From assembly GCF_003363265.1 (NCBI RefSeq), contig NZ_QRBF01000005.1, positions 314,571-378,570 of the forward strand: a stretch of DNA of 64,000 bases. The letters run 5' to 3'. Positions 17,932-26,512 of the stretch are shown here, piece by piece. The notes under the pieces are model-generated. The model saw only the letters and a list, made by a program, of their open reading frames with translations. It was not told the DNA's origin and ran no database searches. The position numbers and the translations under genes were made by a program. Origin of the DNA: Dyella psychrodurans (GTDB lineage: Bacteria > Pseudomonadota > Gammaproteobacteria > Xanthomonadales > Rhodanobacteraceae). How positions within the stretch are numbered: position 1 is the first letter of the stretch; every line of letters begins with the position of its first letter.

Positions 17932-19311
17932 ATGGCCGACATCAAGACGTTCTACCTGCCGGACCTCGGCGAAGGCCTGCCCGACGCCACCATCGTCGAA
18001 TGGCACGTGAAGGAAGGCGACACCATCAAGCTCGACGCTCCGCTGGTGTCGATGGAAACCGCCAAGGCGGTGGTCGACGTGCCTTCGCCGTACACCGGCA
18101 AGGTCACCAAGCTGCACGGCGCCGCGGGCGACGTGATCGAAACAGGCGCCGCACTGGCCGAATTCGAACCCGACCCGAACGCCAAGCAGCGTGCCGAAGC
18201 CGAAGCCACCGGCCATCACCATGGCCCGAAGAAGGCGGCCGCGGCAGAGCAGAAGAAAGTCACCGCTTCCGATGAAGGCGGCGAGATCGAATCGGGCAAC
18301 GGCAAGACCTCCGATCGCGAAGACGAAGGCACGGTGGTCGGCGCGATGATCAGCGGCAGCCACGTGCACGTCGAGCAGGCGTCCAGCGTGGGTGGCGTGA
18401 AGGCCGTTCCGGCCGTTCGCGCGCTCGCCAAGAAACTCAAGGTCGATATCGCACGCGTGAAGCCTTCAGGCGCCGATGGCGTCGTCACCCTGCAGGACGT
18501 GAAGAACGCTGCTGCAAACGGGTCCGCGGCACTCGGTGCAGCGCCTGCACGTGCTGTGCCCTCTTCCGCTGGTCGCCACCTCGCTCCTGAGCTGCCGCAA
18601 CCGAAACCGGCACGCACGGCGACTTCGCTCGCTGGCAAGCCGGTACGCACCGCACCGCCGAGCGTGCAAGCAAGTGGGCAGCCGGAACAGTTGAAGGGTG
18701 TCCGCCGCAACATGGCCCGCGTGATGGCCGAAGCGCACGCCAACGTCGTGCCGACCACGCTGGTGGACGATGCCGACCTGCACGCATGGATCGGCAAGCA
18801 GGACATCACCGCACGCCTGATCCGCTCCATCGTTGCCGCATGCAAGACAGTCCCCGCGCTCAACGCATGGTTCGACGGCAAGAACCTCACCCGCACGCTG
18901 CATCCGCACGTGGATATCGGCATCGCCGTGGATACCGAAGACGGCCTGTTCGTCCCGGCGCTGCGTAACGCCGACGTGCTCGACGGCGCGGGCATCCGTG
19001 CCGGCATCAAGCGTCTTCGCACGCAGGTGGAAGACCGCACGATTCCGTCGTCGGAACTGAGCGGCTACACCATCAGCCTGTCGAACTTCGGCATGTTCGC
19101 AGGCCGTTACGCGACACCGGTCGTGGTACCGCCATGCGTGGCCATCATCGGCGCCGGCAAGCTCAGCCACGATGTGGTGGCCGTGATGGGCGGCATCGAA
19201 GTGCATCGCCGCATGCCGATCAGCATCACCTTCGACCATCGTGCGGCAACGGGTGGCGAAGCCGCCCGCTTCCTCAAGGCGCTGCTGGACGATTTGTCGC
19301 TGCCTAACTGA
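17932..19311 (+). CDS. dihydrolipoamide acyltransferase (E2) of a 2-oxoacid dehydrogenase
   Basis: Core subunit that carries the acyl group on lipoate and transfers it to CoA. Residues 1-80 are one lipoyl domain with the modified Lys45 in SMETAKAVVDVPSP. An Ala/Lys-rich linker, a peripheral subunit-binding domain near 160-195 (VPAVRALAKKLKVDIARV, then GVVTLQDV), a second Pro/Ala linker and a catalytic domain from about 245 to 459 follow. The catalytic motif is odd: His436 is present, but the usual HxxxDG reads H-R-A-A-T-G, with Thr440 in place of Asp. No E3 gene follows; a terminator does. The 137-base gap after E1beta holds a REP doublet. Confidence 0.92.
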   Translation: MADIKTFYLPDLGEGLPDATIVEWHVKEGDTIKLDAPLVSMETAKAVVDVPSPYTGKVTKLHGAAGDVIETGAALAEFEPDPNAKQRAEAEATGHHHGPKKAAAAEQKKVTASDEGGEIESGNGKTSDREDEGTVVGAMISGSHVHVEQASSVGGVKAVPAVRALAKKLKVDIARVKPSGADGVVTLQDVKNAAANGSAALGAAPARAVPSSAGRHLAPELPQPKPARTATSLAGKPVRTAPPSVQASGQPEQLKGVRRNMARVMAEAHANVVPTTLVDDADLHAWIGKQDITARLIRSIVAACKTVPALNAWFDGKNLTRTLHPHVDIGIAVDTEDGLFVPALRNADVLDGAGIRAGIKRLRTQVEDRTIPSSELSGYTISLSNFGMFAGRYATPVVVPPCVAIIGAGKLSHDVVAVMGGIEVHRRMPISITFDHRAATGGEAARFLKALLDDLSLPN

Positions 19312-19331
19312 TCACCGGCTATTGGTTGAAG

Positions 19332-19362
19332 AAAAAAGCGCCCCACACGGGGGCGCTTTTTT
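19332..19362 (+). terminator. Rho-independent terminator of the dehydrogenase operon
   Basis: AAAAAAGCGCCCC pairs with GGGGCGCTTTTTT around a short ACACG loop, 20 bases after the E2 stop. The A/T runs on both sides would also let it serve the converging MFS operon. Confidence 0.92.
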
Positions 19363-19404
19363 ATGGTCTCCATATCGCTTCACTCATCGAAACGCGACCA
19401 TCCC

Positions 19405-20871
19405 TCAGGTCTTGGTGCAATCGTTAAGACGCAGATGCCGCGTTTCCGGCGCCCAAAGAATCGACACCACCATACCGATAACCAGTACCGCAGCCAGCGA
19501 TAGCATCGCAGCCTGTACGCCATAGCGTGCCATGGTCATCGGCAGAACGAATACACCCACTGCCGAACCAAGGCGGCTGAATGCAATAGCAAAACCTACA
19601 CCGCACGCACGCACTTCCGTGGGGAAGCACTCGGGCGGATAAACACCCACCAGATTGGACACGGCCGACAAAGCCGCCGTGAACAACGCGAACGACGCTA
19701 TCAATGCAACGGGCAGAGAGCCGGGCAACAGGCTTAACGCAGCCAGCGACACAGCGGTAACTGCAAAGGATGAGATCAGGAATACGCGTCGTGGCAGGAT
19801 GACCGTAAGCCAAATACCAACGACTGCTCCTGCAATCAGCAAGCCATTCAACAACAGGTCGGCACGTCCATCGTTCGGTAAATTAAACAGCTGAAGGATG
19901 GTGGGCAGGAATGTGTAGATCGCAAAGTACGGAATCACGATGCAGACGAAGAACACACAATTGAACAGCGTACGTCGAATCAGATCACGGCGGAAAAGAC
20001 GGCCGAACCCGCTCGACGCGTGATGGTCGTCGCGTACGCTTGTATCGAGCATCACCTTCTTGCCGAAGTACTTTTCCACCACCGCATTCGCTTCCGCCCG
20101 GCGTCCCTTGTTGAACAGCCAGCGTGGCGATTCCGGCGTACCCATGCGCAATATCAGCACAATCAAAGCGGGAACACCGGCGGAAGCCAACACCCAGCGC
20201 CATGCGTCGGGATTCGACGAGTGTTGAACGTACTCCATGCCGATGATATTGGCGGCCACATAGCCGACGGTCCAGATCACGCTAAACGAGCCCAACAGCA
20301 AACCGCGGTGCTTTCGCGGTGAGAACTCAGCAAGAATGGCATGTCCGACGGCGAAATCGCCGCCCATGCCAATACCGAGCAACACACGTAACAAACACAG
20401 TGCCAAAGGTGTTTGCACATAGAATTGCGCGAAAGCCGTAACGGTAATGATCACAAAGCTCAGCAGGAAAATCTTCTGGCGGCCGACACGATCGGATAGA
20501 CGACCGAATAGCAAGCTTCCGAGGAAAATGCCCATCAGGGTGGAACTGCCGATCAGGCCATTCCACACGGCCGCAAGCCCGGCATCGATGCCCAGAAGAT
20601 TCAGGATGCTTTGCACAACAACGGGCAACGGTTGAAGTTGCCCGTTCATCGCCTGCATCTGATTGAGAAACGGCGTCAACGCGTAAGCGATTGTGCCTAT
20701 TGCATAACCTTCGGTCAGATGCGCACCGAAGGTAAGCCCCGCGATCTTGCAATGAAAGAAGTTCAGCGGCACATCGTCGAGGAGAACCTTACCCTCCGAC
20801 GATCCTTGTCGTTTGCCGGCATATCCGGCCAATCCTTCTGCGGTTACAGCTCGTCCATCTCCGCTGCCCAT
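19405..20871 (-). CDS. MFS transporter, sugar/organic-acid porter type
   Basis: Inner-membrane proton-coupled transporter of 488 residues with about 12 hydrophobic segments. The MFS signature GRLSDRVGRQKIFLLSF after helix 2, the ILAEFSPRKHRGLLLGSFS segment, and PESPRWLFNKGRRAEA between the halves place it in the sugar/metabolite porter group. The start at 20871 (MGSGDGRAV) has GGGAG five bases before it; a longer frame to 20919 is not supported. It is the last gene of the fae-aldo/keto reductase-aldehyde dehydrogenase operon and may import the compound they metabolise. The substrate cannot be told from sequence. Confidence 0.85.
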   Translation of the reverse strand: MGSGDGRAVTAEGLAGYAGKRQGSSEGKVLLDDVPLNFFHCKIAGLTFGAHLTEGYAIGTIAYALTPFLNQMQAMNGQLQPLPVVVQSILNLLGIDAGLAAVWNGLIGSSTLMGIFLGSLLFGRLSDRVGRQKIFLLSFVIITVTAFAQFYVQTPLALCLLRVLLGIGMGGDFAVGHAILAEFSPRKHRGLLLGSFSVIWTVGYVAANIIGMEYVQHSSNPDAWRWVLASAGVPALIVLILRMGTPESPRWLFNKGRRAEANAVVEKYFGKKVMLDTSVRDDHHASSGFGRLFRRDLIRRTLFNCVFFVCIVIPYFAIYTFLPTILQLFNLPNDGRADLLLNGLLIAGAVVGIWLTVILPRRVFLISSFAVTAVSLAALSLLPGSLPVALIASFALFTAALSAVSNLVGVYPPECFPTEVRACGVGFAIAFSRLGSAVGVFVLPMTMARYGVQAAMLSLAAVLVIGMVVSILWAPETRHLRLNDCTKT

Positions 20872-20949
20872 GTCACTCCCTTCCCTAGCATGAGCGCCGA
20901 ACGCGCCCGGGTTACGCAAACCACATGGTCGCCCGTGTCATTCGCTTCG

Positions 20950-22386
20950 TTATTTCAAACCGCCCATCATCAGGTACTTGAGTTCGACGTATTCATCGAT
21001 GCCGTACTTGGAACCTTCGCGGCCCAGACCTGACTCTTTCACACCGCCAAACGGCGCAACCTCGGTGGAGATGATTCCTTCGTTGATGCCGATCATCCCG
21101 CTCTCGATCGCTTCGGCAACGCGCCAGATGCGCTTCATGTCCTGCGTGTAGAAGTACGCGGAAAGGCCATACGGTGTGTTGTTGGCGGCGGCGATTACTT
21201 CGTCTTCCGTATCGAATTGGAAGCACGCTGCAACGGGACCGAAGGTCTCGTCCTCGGCGATCAACATGTCGTGCCTGGCGCTCGTCAAAACGGTCGGTTC
21301 GTAGAAGGTGCCGCCCAACGCATGAGGCTTGCCACCGACAAGCACCTTCGCACCTTTGCTTATCGCATCCGCGACATGGGCCTGGACCTTTTCGAGCGCA
21401 GCCTGATTGATCAGCGGCCCTTGTTCGACCTCGCCTGTCAGGCCATTACCGACCCTCAGCTGGCGAACTGCCGCAGATAGCGCCGTGGTGAAGGCATCGT
21501 AGATACCACTCTGCAAGTAGAAGCGATTGACACAAACGCAGGTTTGTCCGGTGTTCCGGAACTTCGACGCCATCGCGCCGCGCACGGCCGCATCGATATC
21601 GGCGTCGTCAAATACGATGAAGGGAGCGTTCCCGCCCAGTTCCAGCGACATTTTCTTCAAGGTATTCGCGCACTGGCTCGCCAGCAGCTTGCCGGTGCGC
21701 GTTGAACCGGTAAACGAGAGCTTGCGAACGATTTCCGACTCCGTGAGCACCTTGCCGATAACACGCGCATCGCCCGCGACAACGTTGAACACACCGGCGG
21801 GAATACCTGCCTGTTCAGCGAGCGCCGCCAGTGCAAGGGCCGATAGTGGCGTGTCTTCGGCGGGCTTGAGCACCATCGTGCAACCCGCGGCGAGTGCCGG
21901 CGCGGCCTTGCGTGTGATCATGGCGAGAGGGAAGTTCCACGGCGTGATTGCCGCGACGACACCCACGGGTTCGCGCGTTACGAGGATTTTCGAGCCGGGA
22001 AACGGGCTCGGGATCACATCGCCATAGGCGCGCTTGGCTTCTTCCGCAAACCATTCCAGGAAACTGGCGGCATAACCGACTTCTCCGCGCGCTTCAGCGA
22101 TCGGCTTGCCCTGCTCGCGCGTCAGAAGCTCCGCGAGTGATTCTTTGTGCTCAAGCATCAACTCGCCCCAGCGGCGAACTCTGATGCTGCGTTCCTTGGC
22201 AGTCAACGCACGCCAGGCGGGGAATGCCTTGGCTGCCGCAGCAACCGCTTGCTTGGCTTCCGCTTCACCGCCTCGCGCGATCTCGGCGATGATGTCGCCA
22301 GTCGCCGGATTGTGAACCGGAAACAATGTGGGGCCGGTCACCCATTTGCCGTCAATGTAGTGACCATTGCGAATCAGATCCTTCAT
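20950..22386 (-). CDS. NAD(P)-dependent aldehyde dehydrogenase, succinate-semialdehyde dehydrogenase-like
   Basis: Oxidises an aldehyde to the acid. The 478-residue protein has the ALDH landmarks ITPWNFPLAMITRK, the cofactor loop FTGSTRTGK, the general base Glu in LELGGNAPFIVF and the catalytic Cys in NTGQTCVCVNRF, then PFGGVKESGLGREGS near the end. Overall it looks most like the GabD branch. The ATG at 22386 overlaps the upstream aldo/keto reductase stop by four bases (ATGA), which implies translational coupling. In this operon it might act on an aldehyde made by the reductase or on one derived from the transported substrate; GABA catabolism is not supported by any neighbour. Confidence 0.9.
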   Translation of the reverse strand: MKDLIRNGHYIDGKWVTGPTLFPVHNPATGDIIAEIARGGEAEAKQAVAAAAKAFPAWRALTAKERSIRVRRWGELMLEHKESLAELLTREQGKPIAEARGEVGYAASFLEWFAEEAKRAYGDVIPSPFPGSKILVTREPVGVVAAITPWNFPLAMITRKAAPALAAGCTMVLKPAEDTPLSALALAALAEQAGIPAGVFNVVAGDARVIGKVLTESEIVRKLSFTGSTRTGKLLASQCANTLKKMSLELGGNAPFIVFDDADIDAAVRGAMASKFRNTGQTCVCVNRFYLQSGIYDAFTTALSAAVRQLRVGNGLTGEVEQGPLINQAALEKVQAHVADAISKGAKVLVGGKPHALGGTFYEPTVLTSARHDMLIAEDETFGPVAACFQFDTEDEVIAAANNTPYGLSAYFYTQDMKRIWRVAEAIESGMIGINEGIISTEVAPFGGVKESGLGREGSKYGIDEYVELKYLMMGGLK

Positions 22387-23420
22387 GCCGCTCTCCCCTT
22401 GCCTTGCGCAAATTCGTCACGTGGCGCGCGGGGTTCGCGCGCGATGCGTTTACCGGCTGTGTAATCGTTGATCAGATCGCATGGCGTGTAGTTGCGCTCC
22501 AGTTCGTACAGCTCTTCGTCGCCCAATTTCGTGTTCAGCGCCGCCAGGGCGCTGTCGAACTGCGCAGGTGAATCGGCGCCGACCAGCATGCTGGCGATGC
22601 CGCTCTGACCGAGCACCCACGCTTGTGCGATCTGCGCAGCAGACACACCGCGTTTCGCCGCCACGCGAGCAGCGGATGCGGCGATCTCCAGCGAAGCTTC
22701 ATCGCCATACATCTGAGCGGTGAAAAGGTCGGTCTGATTGCGCGTTGAACTCGCATCACCCGTGAGCAGGCCGCGCGCCAATGGACTGAACACCGATACA
22801 CCGATGCCTTGATCGGCACAGTAGGGGATCATTTCGCGCTCTTCCTCGCGATACGCGAGGTTGTACTGCAGCTGCATGTTGATGGGCTTGGCCCAGCCAT
22901 GGCGCTCGCACGCCTGCATGATCTTGGCGAGCTGCCACGTGTACATGGTGGAGACGCCGACGTAACGTGCCTTGCCCGAACGTACGATGCCGTTCAACGC
23001 ATCCATCGTTTCTTCGACCGGCGTGTTGACGTCGAAGTAATGCAGCATGTAGATGTCGACGTACTCCATGCCCATGCGCGAGAGCGAGCCGTCGATGCCA
23101 TCCATGATGTGCTTGCGCGAATGGCCACCCGCATTCGGATAGGCGCCCATGTCGTAACCCACCTTCGTCGTCACCACGATTTCCTCGCGACGAGTCAGGC
23201 GCCTCAGAATGCGGCCCACGACCTCTTCGCCGACACCGGTGGAATAGAAGTCCGCCAGATCGATGAAGTTGACACCGGCATCCAGCGCGTGGCGCACGAT
23301 GGGTTCGCTCTGCGCTTCGTCGAAGATCCAGGGTTTCCAGCGCGGGGTGCCCATATTCATCGTGCCCAGGCAAAGGCGCGAGACTTTCAGGCCCGATTGG
23401 CCAAGACGAACGTATTCCAT
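22383..23420 (-). CDS. aldo/keto reductase (YajO/AKR-type)
   Basis: NADPH-dependent oxidoreductase of the aldo/keto reductase superfamily, 345 residues in a TIM barrel. It starts EYVRLGQSGLKVSRLCLG. The catalytic set is visible: Asp and Tyr in NFIDLADFYS, Lys in TTKVGY and His in MLHYFD. VFSPLARGLLTG is the typical beta7 motif. The ATG at 23420 has AGGAG nine bases upstream and lies 36 bases after the fae-like stop. Similarity is greatest to the YajO/voltage-channel-beta-like group; substrate is unknown. It is the second gene of a four-gene unit. Confidence 0.9.
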   Translation of the reverse strand: MEYVRLGQSGLKVSRLCLGTMNMGTPRWKPWIFDEAQSEPIVRHALDAGVNFIDLADFYSTGVGEEVVGRILRRLTRREEIVVTTKVGYDMGAYPNAGGHSRKHIMDGIDGSLSRMGMEYVDIYMLHYFDVNTPVEETMDALNGIVRSGKARYVGVSTMYTWQLAKIMQACERHGWAKPINMQLQYNLAYREEEREMIPYCADQGIGVSVFSPLARGLLTGDASSTRNQTDLFTAQMYGDEASLEIAASAARVAAKRGVSAAQIAQAWVLGQSGIASMLVGADSPAQFDSALAALNTKLGDEELYELERNYTPCDLINDYTAGKRIAREPRAPRDEFAQGKGRAA

Positions 23421-23456
23421 GACTTGTTGCTCCTGCTTTCTTTCGCGTAGCGCGAC

Positions 23457-23975
23457 TTACGCCTGCTTGGGCGTGTAGAAGGGGTTGGATACTTCGCGCG
23501 CGGCAGCGAAGACGTCCTGGCGTGCGGGCAAACCGAGCATGGCGGCACGAATGGCGTTCTTGCACGCGCGGTAGTTGTTGTCGTAAACGGCGTCGAGATC
23601 GTCCGTGGCGGGATTGACCCAGTTGGCCGACACGATCACCCAATCGTTTTCCGCCTCGTGCGGCAGCACGCCTTCTTCCAGCGACTCGGCCACCGCCTTG
23701 GCAATGCCAGCCTGCGAAGCACCCCAGGTCGCATTGCCGTGGAAATCGCCAACGATTTGCGCCTTGTTGACGTAAAGCGTGAGTGGCTTGGTCGGAACGC
23801 CCGGTTTGGCGATGATCACGAAGGGTGCGTGACCTGCCGACGGGGTGGCCAGCGCGGTGGCAAAAGCCTGACCGGCCGGACCGTTGCGTGGGCCGACCAG
23901 CACGTTGATGTGTGCGAGGTTGACGCCAGGACCTTCAAAACCCTCGCCGATGTAAAGCTGCTTGTTGGTATCCAT
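23457..23975 (-). CDS. formaldehyde-activating enzyme (Fae) family protein
   Basis: Member of the Fae family, which in methylotrophs and methanogens speeds condensation of formaldehyde with tetrahydromethanopterin. The 172-residue protein aligns along its length with Fae: VNLAHINVLVGPRNGPAGQA at the start, PGVPTKPLTLYVNKA in the middle, then GIAKAVAESLEEGVLP and NNYRACKNAIRAA. The catalytic histidine falls at His22 (LAHIN), the same position as in studied Fae. No tetrahydromethanopterin gene is nearby, so the true cofactor or substrate may differ. It heads a unit with an aldo/keto reductase, an aldehyde dehydrogenase and an MFS transporter. A promoter-like element lies about 210 bases upstream; the ribosome site is weak. 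Confidence 0.85.
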   Translation of the reverse strand: MDTNKQLYIGEGFEGPGVNLAHINVLVGPRNGPAGQAFATALATPSAGHAPFVIIAKPGVPTKPLTLYVNKAQIVGDFHGNATWGASQAGIAKAVAESLEEGVLPHEAENDWVIVSANWVNPATDDLDAVYDNNYRACKNAIRAAMLGLPARQDVFAAAREVSNPFYTPKQA

Positions 23976-24191
23976 CTATCTTTTCGCCGTGCCGCAAATG
24001 AAGTGAAGCACCGATTGTGCAGTTCACGCGACAGACAAAAGAGTCGATGTCTCCTGATACAGGCATGAGGAAAATTCGGCAACGTTCGTGGATCGATTCC
24101 TACACAACGCGATGGACCGCATCGCAATGCCACAGAACGCCTCCGACAGTCACATCGAGGCGAAGGCTGGTCCTCCTGAGTTAGCCCGGCA

Positions 24192-24219
24192 GTTTTAGGA
24201 CAGTTACGACTGTCAGCAA
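24192..24219 (-). promoter_or_regulatory. candidate promoter with palindromic operator for the fae-type operon
   Basis: On the minus strand TTGCTG (24219-24214) and TAAAAC (24197-24192) are 16 bases apart. The spacer and -35 edge hold a perfect inverted repeat GACAGT-tacg-ACTGTC at 24199-24214. It lies 217 bases before the fae start and 47 bases beyond the cpxA stop. No regulator gene for it is identified. Nothing else is recognised in the 290-base gap. Confidence 0.4.
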
Positions 24220-24265
24220 CCCCTACGCGACGATCGATGAAACGACTCGGGAGAAAAATGGGATA

Positions 24266-25639
24266 TCAGGCAGCTTCGACCGCAGGCAACTGCATAGTGA
24301 CCTCCAGGCCGCCGTCTTCGCCATTGCGTGCGACGACGCTACCGTCGTGCACCTGCATGACGCGGTGCACGATAGCCAACCCAAGTCCATGTCCGGCTGC
24401 ATGGGCAGCATTCGTACCGCGATAGAACGGCCTGAATACCGCCTCCAGCTCATCGGATGGCACACCCGGCCCATGATCGCGAACACATACGCGAGCCTGG
24501 TTTTGCTGGCTGTCGACGATTACGTCGACACGACCGTTGTCCGGACTGAACTTGACGGCGTTGGCAATGACGTTGTCCAGCGCGCGTTCCAGCAGGACAC
24601 CGCTGCCGTGCACGATCACAGGATGTCCATTGGACATGTGAAACTGAATGCCGCGTGCCTGTGCCTCGACATGCGCGGCATCGACACGCTCCTTGACGAG
24701 TTCGGCCAGATCCACTGCATCGCGCTCCATGCCCGGCAAGCCGCCTTCGAGTCGGGAAAGCGCGAGCATTTCCGTCGTCATGCGGTCCATGCGTGCGATC
24801 TCATGCTCCGCGCGCCGGAAATGCTCGGATGCTTTTTCCCGGTCGCCGCTATGTTGCGCCAGATCCAGAATCAGGTGCAGGCGCGCCAGCGGCGAACGCA
24901 GTTCGTGCGAGAGATCCTGCAGCACGCCGCGCTCGTGCGTCACCAGCAGCTCGATGCGCTCGGCCATGGTGTTGAAATCACGCGCGAGCTGGCCGAGCTC
25001 ATCGTGTGCATCGCTCCATTGCCTGTCGACGCGCGTGGCGAACTCGCCGGCAGCCATTTTTCGGGTGGCGCCACGCATGGCTTCGATCGGGCGCGACACG
25101 CTGCGGGCCACCCACCAACCAATACCACCGATAAGCAGCAGCGAAAGCACCAGCTGAACGCCGAGCAAAATTTTCTCTCGCATGTGACGCGGGATGCGCG
25201 AGCGCGAATTGCTCATGGCAACGAGCTGTCGCGTATGACCGTCGGCACCCGTTACCTGCTGCACGGCGATGTAGAACCCCGGAAAAGGTCTCAACTCGAT
25301 GTTATGGCCCGCGTTGAGCCATCCCGGCAACGCGTCGCGCAAATTGCCCGGCAGGCGAATGTCACGCAGGGGCTGACCGTTTTCGTACAGCGTGGCATCG
25401 ATCCCTTCGCTGCGCTCTTGTTGAATCCACGCATCCAGGCCGTCGGCGCCGCCGTTGTCGTAAGCGTCTTCGGCCGATTGCGCGATCGCGGTCCAGTTGA
25501 TGTCCTGTTCCGTCGAAAAAGCAATGAACCGGGTTGTCAGCCAGCTGCTCGATACCAGCACCAGCAGATTGGCGATGCAGAAAAAGATCAGCAACCGCCA
25601 GAACAAGGGGCTGCGGAAGGGACTCTTGAACGAGTTCAT
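24266..25639 (-). CDS. cpxA: CpxA-type sensor histidine kinase
   Basis: Inner-membrane sensor of envelope stress that phosphorylates the CpxR partner. The 457-residue protein has a transmembrane helix near 12-33 (WRLLIFFCIANLLVLV), a periplasmic domain, a second helix near 165-187 (LVLSLLLIGGIGWWVA), a HAMP linker, the phosphoacceptor His in LQDLSHELRSPLARLHL, and the ATP-binding boxes NVIANAVKFSP, DHGPGVP and GHGLGLAIV. The ATG at 25639 overlaps the cpxR stop by four bases; the open frame running on to 26020 is a shadow of cpxR. The family call rests on the CpxR-type box and the Spy-like gene next door as much as on sequence. Confidence 0.85.
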   Translation of the reverse strand: MNSFKSPFRSPLFWRLLIFFCIANLLVLVSSSWLTTRFIAFSTEQDINWTAIAQSAEDAYDNGGADGLDAWIQQERSEGIDATLYENGQPLRDIRLPGNLRDALPGWLNAGHNIELRPFPGFYIAVQQVTGADGHTRQLVAMSNSRSRIPRHMREKILLGVQLVLSLLLIGGIGWWVARSVSRPIEAMRGATRKMAAGEFATRVDRQWSDAHDELGQLARDFNTMAERIELLVTHERGVLQDLSHELRSPLARLHLILDLAQHSGDREKASEHFRRAEHEIARMDRMTTEMLALSRLEGGLPGMERDAVDLAELVKERVDAAHVEAQARGIQFHMSNGHPVIVHGSGVLLERALDNVIANAVKFSPDNGRVDVIVDSQQNQARVCVRDHGPGVPSDELEAVFRPFYRGTNAAHAAGHGLGLAIVHRVMQVHDGSVVARNGEDGGLEVTMQLPAVEAA

Positions 25640-26331
25640 GCCTGCAACCCACCGTTGGCCAGCAGCACATAGCCGGCGCCGCGCACGGAATCGATGCGCG
25701 GCGATTGCGGCGATGCCTCGGCCAGCTTGTGCCGCAGGCGGCTGACGTGTACATCGATGCTGCGATCGAAGCGCTCCAGTTCGCGGCCCAGGGCAATGCG
25801 TGTCAGCGACGTTTTGTCGATGACTTCTCCCGCGCGTTGGACGAGGATCAACAGCAGGGCGAATTCGGCCCCCGTGAGATTGAGTTCCTGCTCGCCGGCA
25901 TACGCGCGCCGCTCTCCCGGCAACAGGCGCAGCACACCTGCGTTGATCACGCCGACAGCCTCGACCGTGTGACGTCGCAACTGTGCGCGCACGCGCGCAA
26001 GCAATTCGCGTGGCAGGCAAGGTTTGGACAAATAGTCATCCGCGCCAAGCTCCAGACCCACCACTCTGTCCACAGGCTCGCCACGACCGGACAGCATGAT
26101 CACCGGCAGGCGATGCTGCGCGCGCAATTCGCGCAACGTATCCAGGCCGTTACGGCCCGGCATCATCACATCGAGTATCAGCAGATCGGGGCGCGTGGCG
26201 GCATCGCGCAACTGCGCGAGCACTGCCTCGCCGTCGTGCACCACATCCACCTGCAATCCTTCGCGACGCAGGTATTCGGCCAGCAGGGCGCACAGTTCGC
26301 GATCGTCATCGCCAATCAATATTCGGGACAT
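25636..26331 (-). CDS. cpxR: CpxR-type OmpR-family response regulator
   Basis: Two-component response regulator of 231 residues. The receiver domain has the acidic pocket GDDDRE, phosphoacceptor Asp54 in LLILDVMMPGRNG, and Lys in YLSKPCLPRELL. From about residue 130 a winged-helix DNA-binding domain of the OmpR type follows (LNLTGAEFALLLILVQRAGE, RSIDVHVSRLRHKL, VRGAGYVLL). It overlaps cpxA by four bases and is divergent from a Spy/CpxP-like gene. A perfect GTAAA-N5-GTAAA element lies 90 bases upstream, so the operon is probably autoregulated. Confidence 0.88.
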   Translation of the reverse strand: MSRILIGDDDRELCALLAEYLRREGLQVDVVHDGEAVLAQLRDAATRPDLLILDVMMPGRNGLDTLRELRAQHRLPVIMLSGRGEPVDRVVGLELGADDYLSKPCLPRELLARVRAQLRRHTVEAVGVINAGVLRLLPGERRAYAGEQELNLTGAEFALLLILVQRAGEVIDKTSLTRIALGRELERFDRSIDVHVSRLRHKLAEASPQSPRIDSVRGAGYVLLANGGLQA

Positions 26332-26420
26332 GGACTCGTATCGAACGACTCATCAAGACTCGGCACTTACTATCGCATTACATGCCGAGCTTGGCTGCCT
26401 GCAGCTTACGCGATCCTGAC

Positions 26421-26435
26421 TTTACCCTTCTTTAC
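26421..26435. promoter_or_regulatory. CpxR box (GTAAA-N5-GTAAA) between cpxR and the spy-like gene
   Basis: The plus strand reads TTTAC-CCTTC-TTTAC, that is GTAAA-N5-GTAAA on the minus strand, an exact match to the enterobacterial CpxR consensus and spacing. It is 78 bases before the spy-like start and 90 before the cpxR start, so one site could control both. A TTAAAC hexamer follows at 26451. Confidence 0.8.
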
Positions 26436-26512
26436 CTGACCGCAAAGATCTTAAACGCGCCCCTGCTTTCCAATGATCACAACACCCCCCACACACAAGC
26501 AGGAGTTTCACC

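Noticed and set aside
25640-26020. N-terminal extension of the cpxA frame into cpxR
   Set aside because: The extension lies in another frame of the cpxR gene and has no domain; the ATG at 25639 with a 4-base overlap is the natural start.
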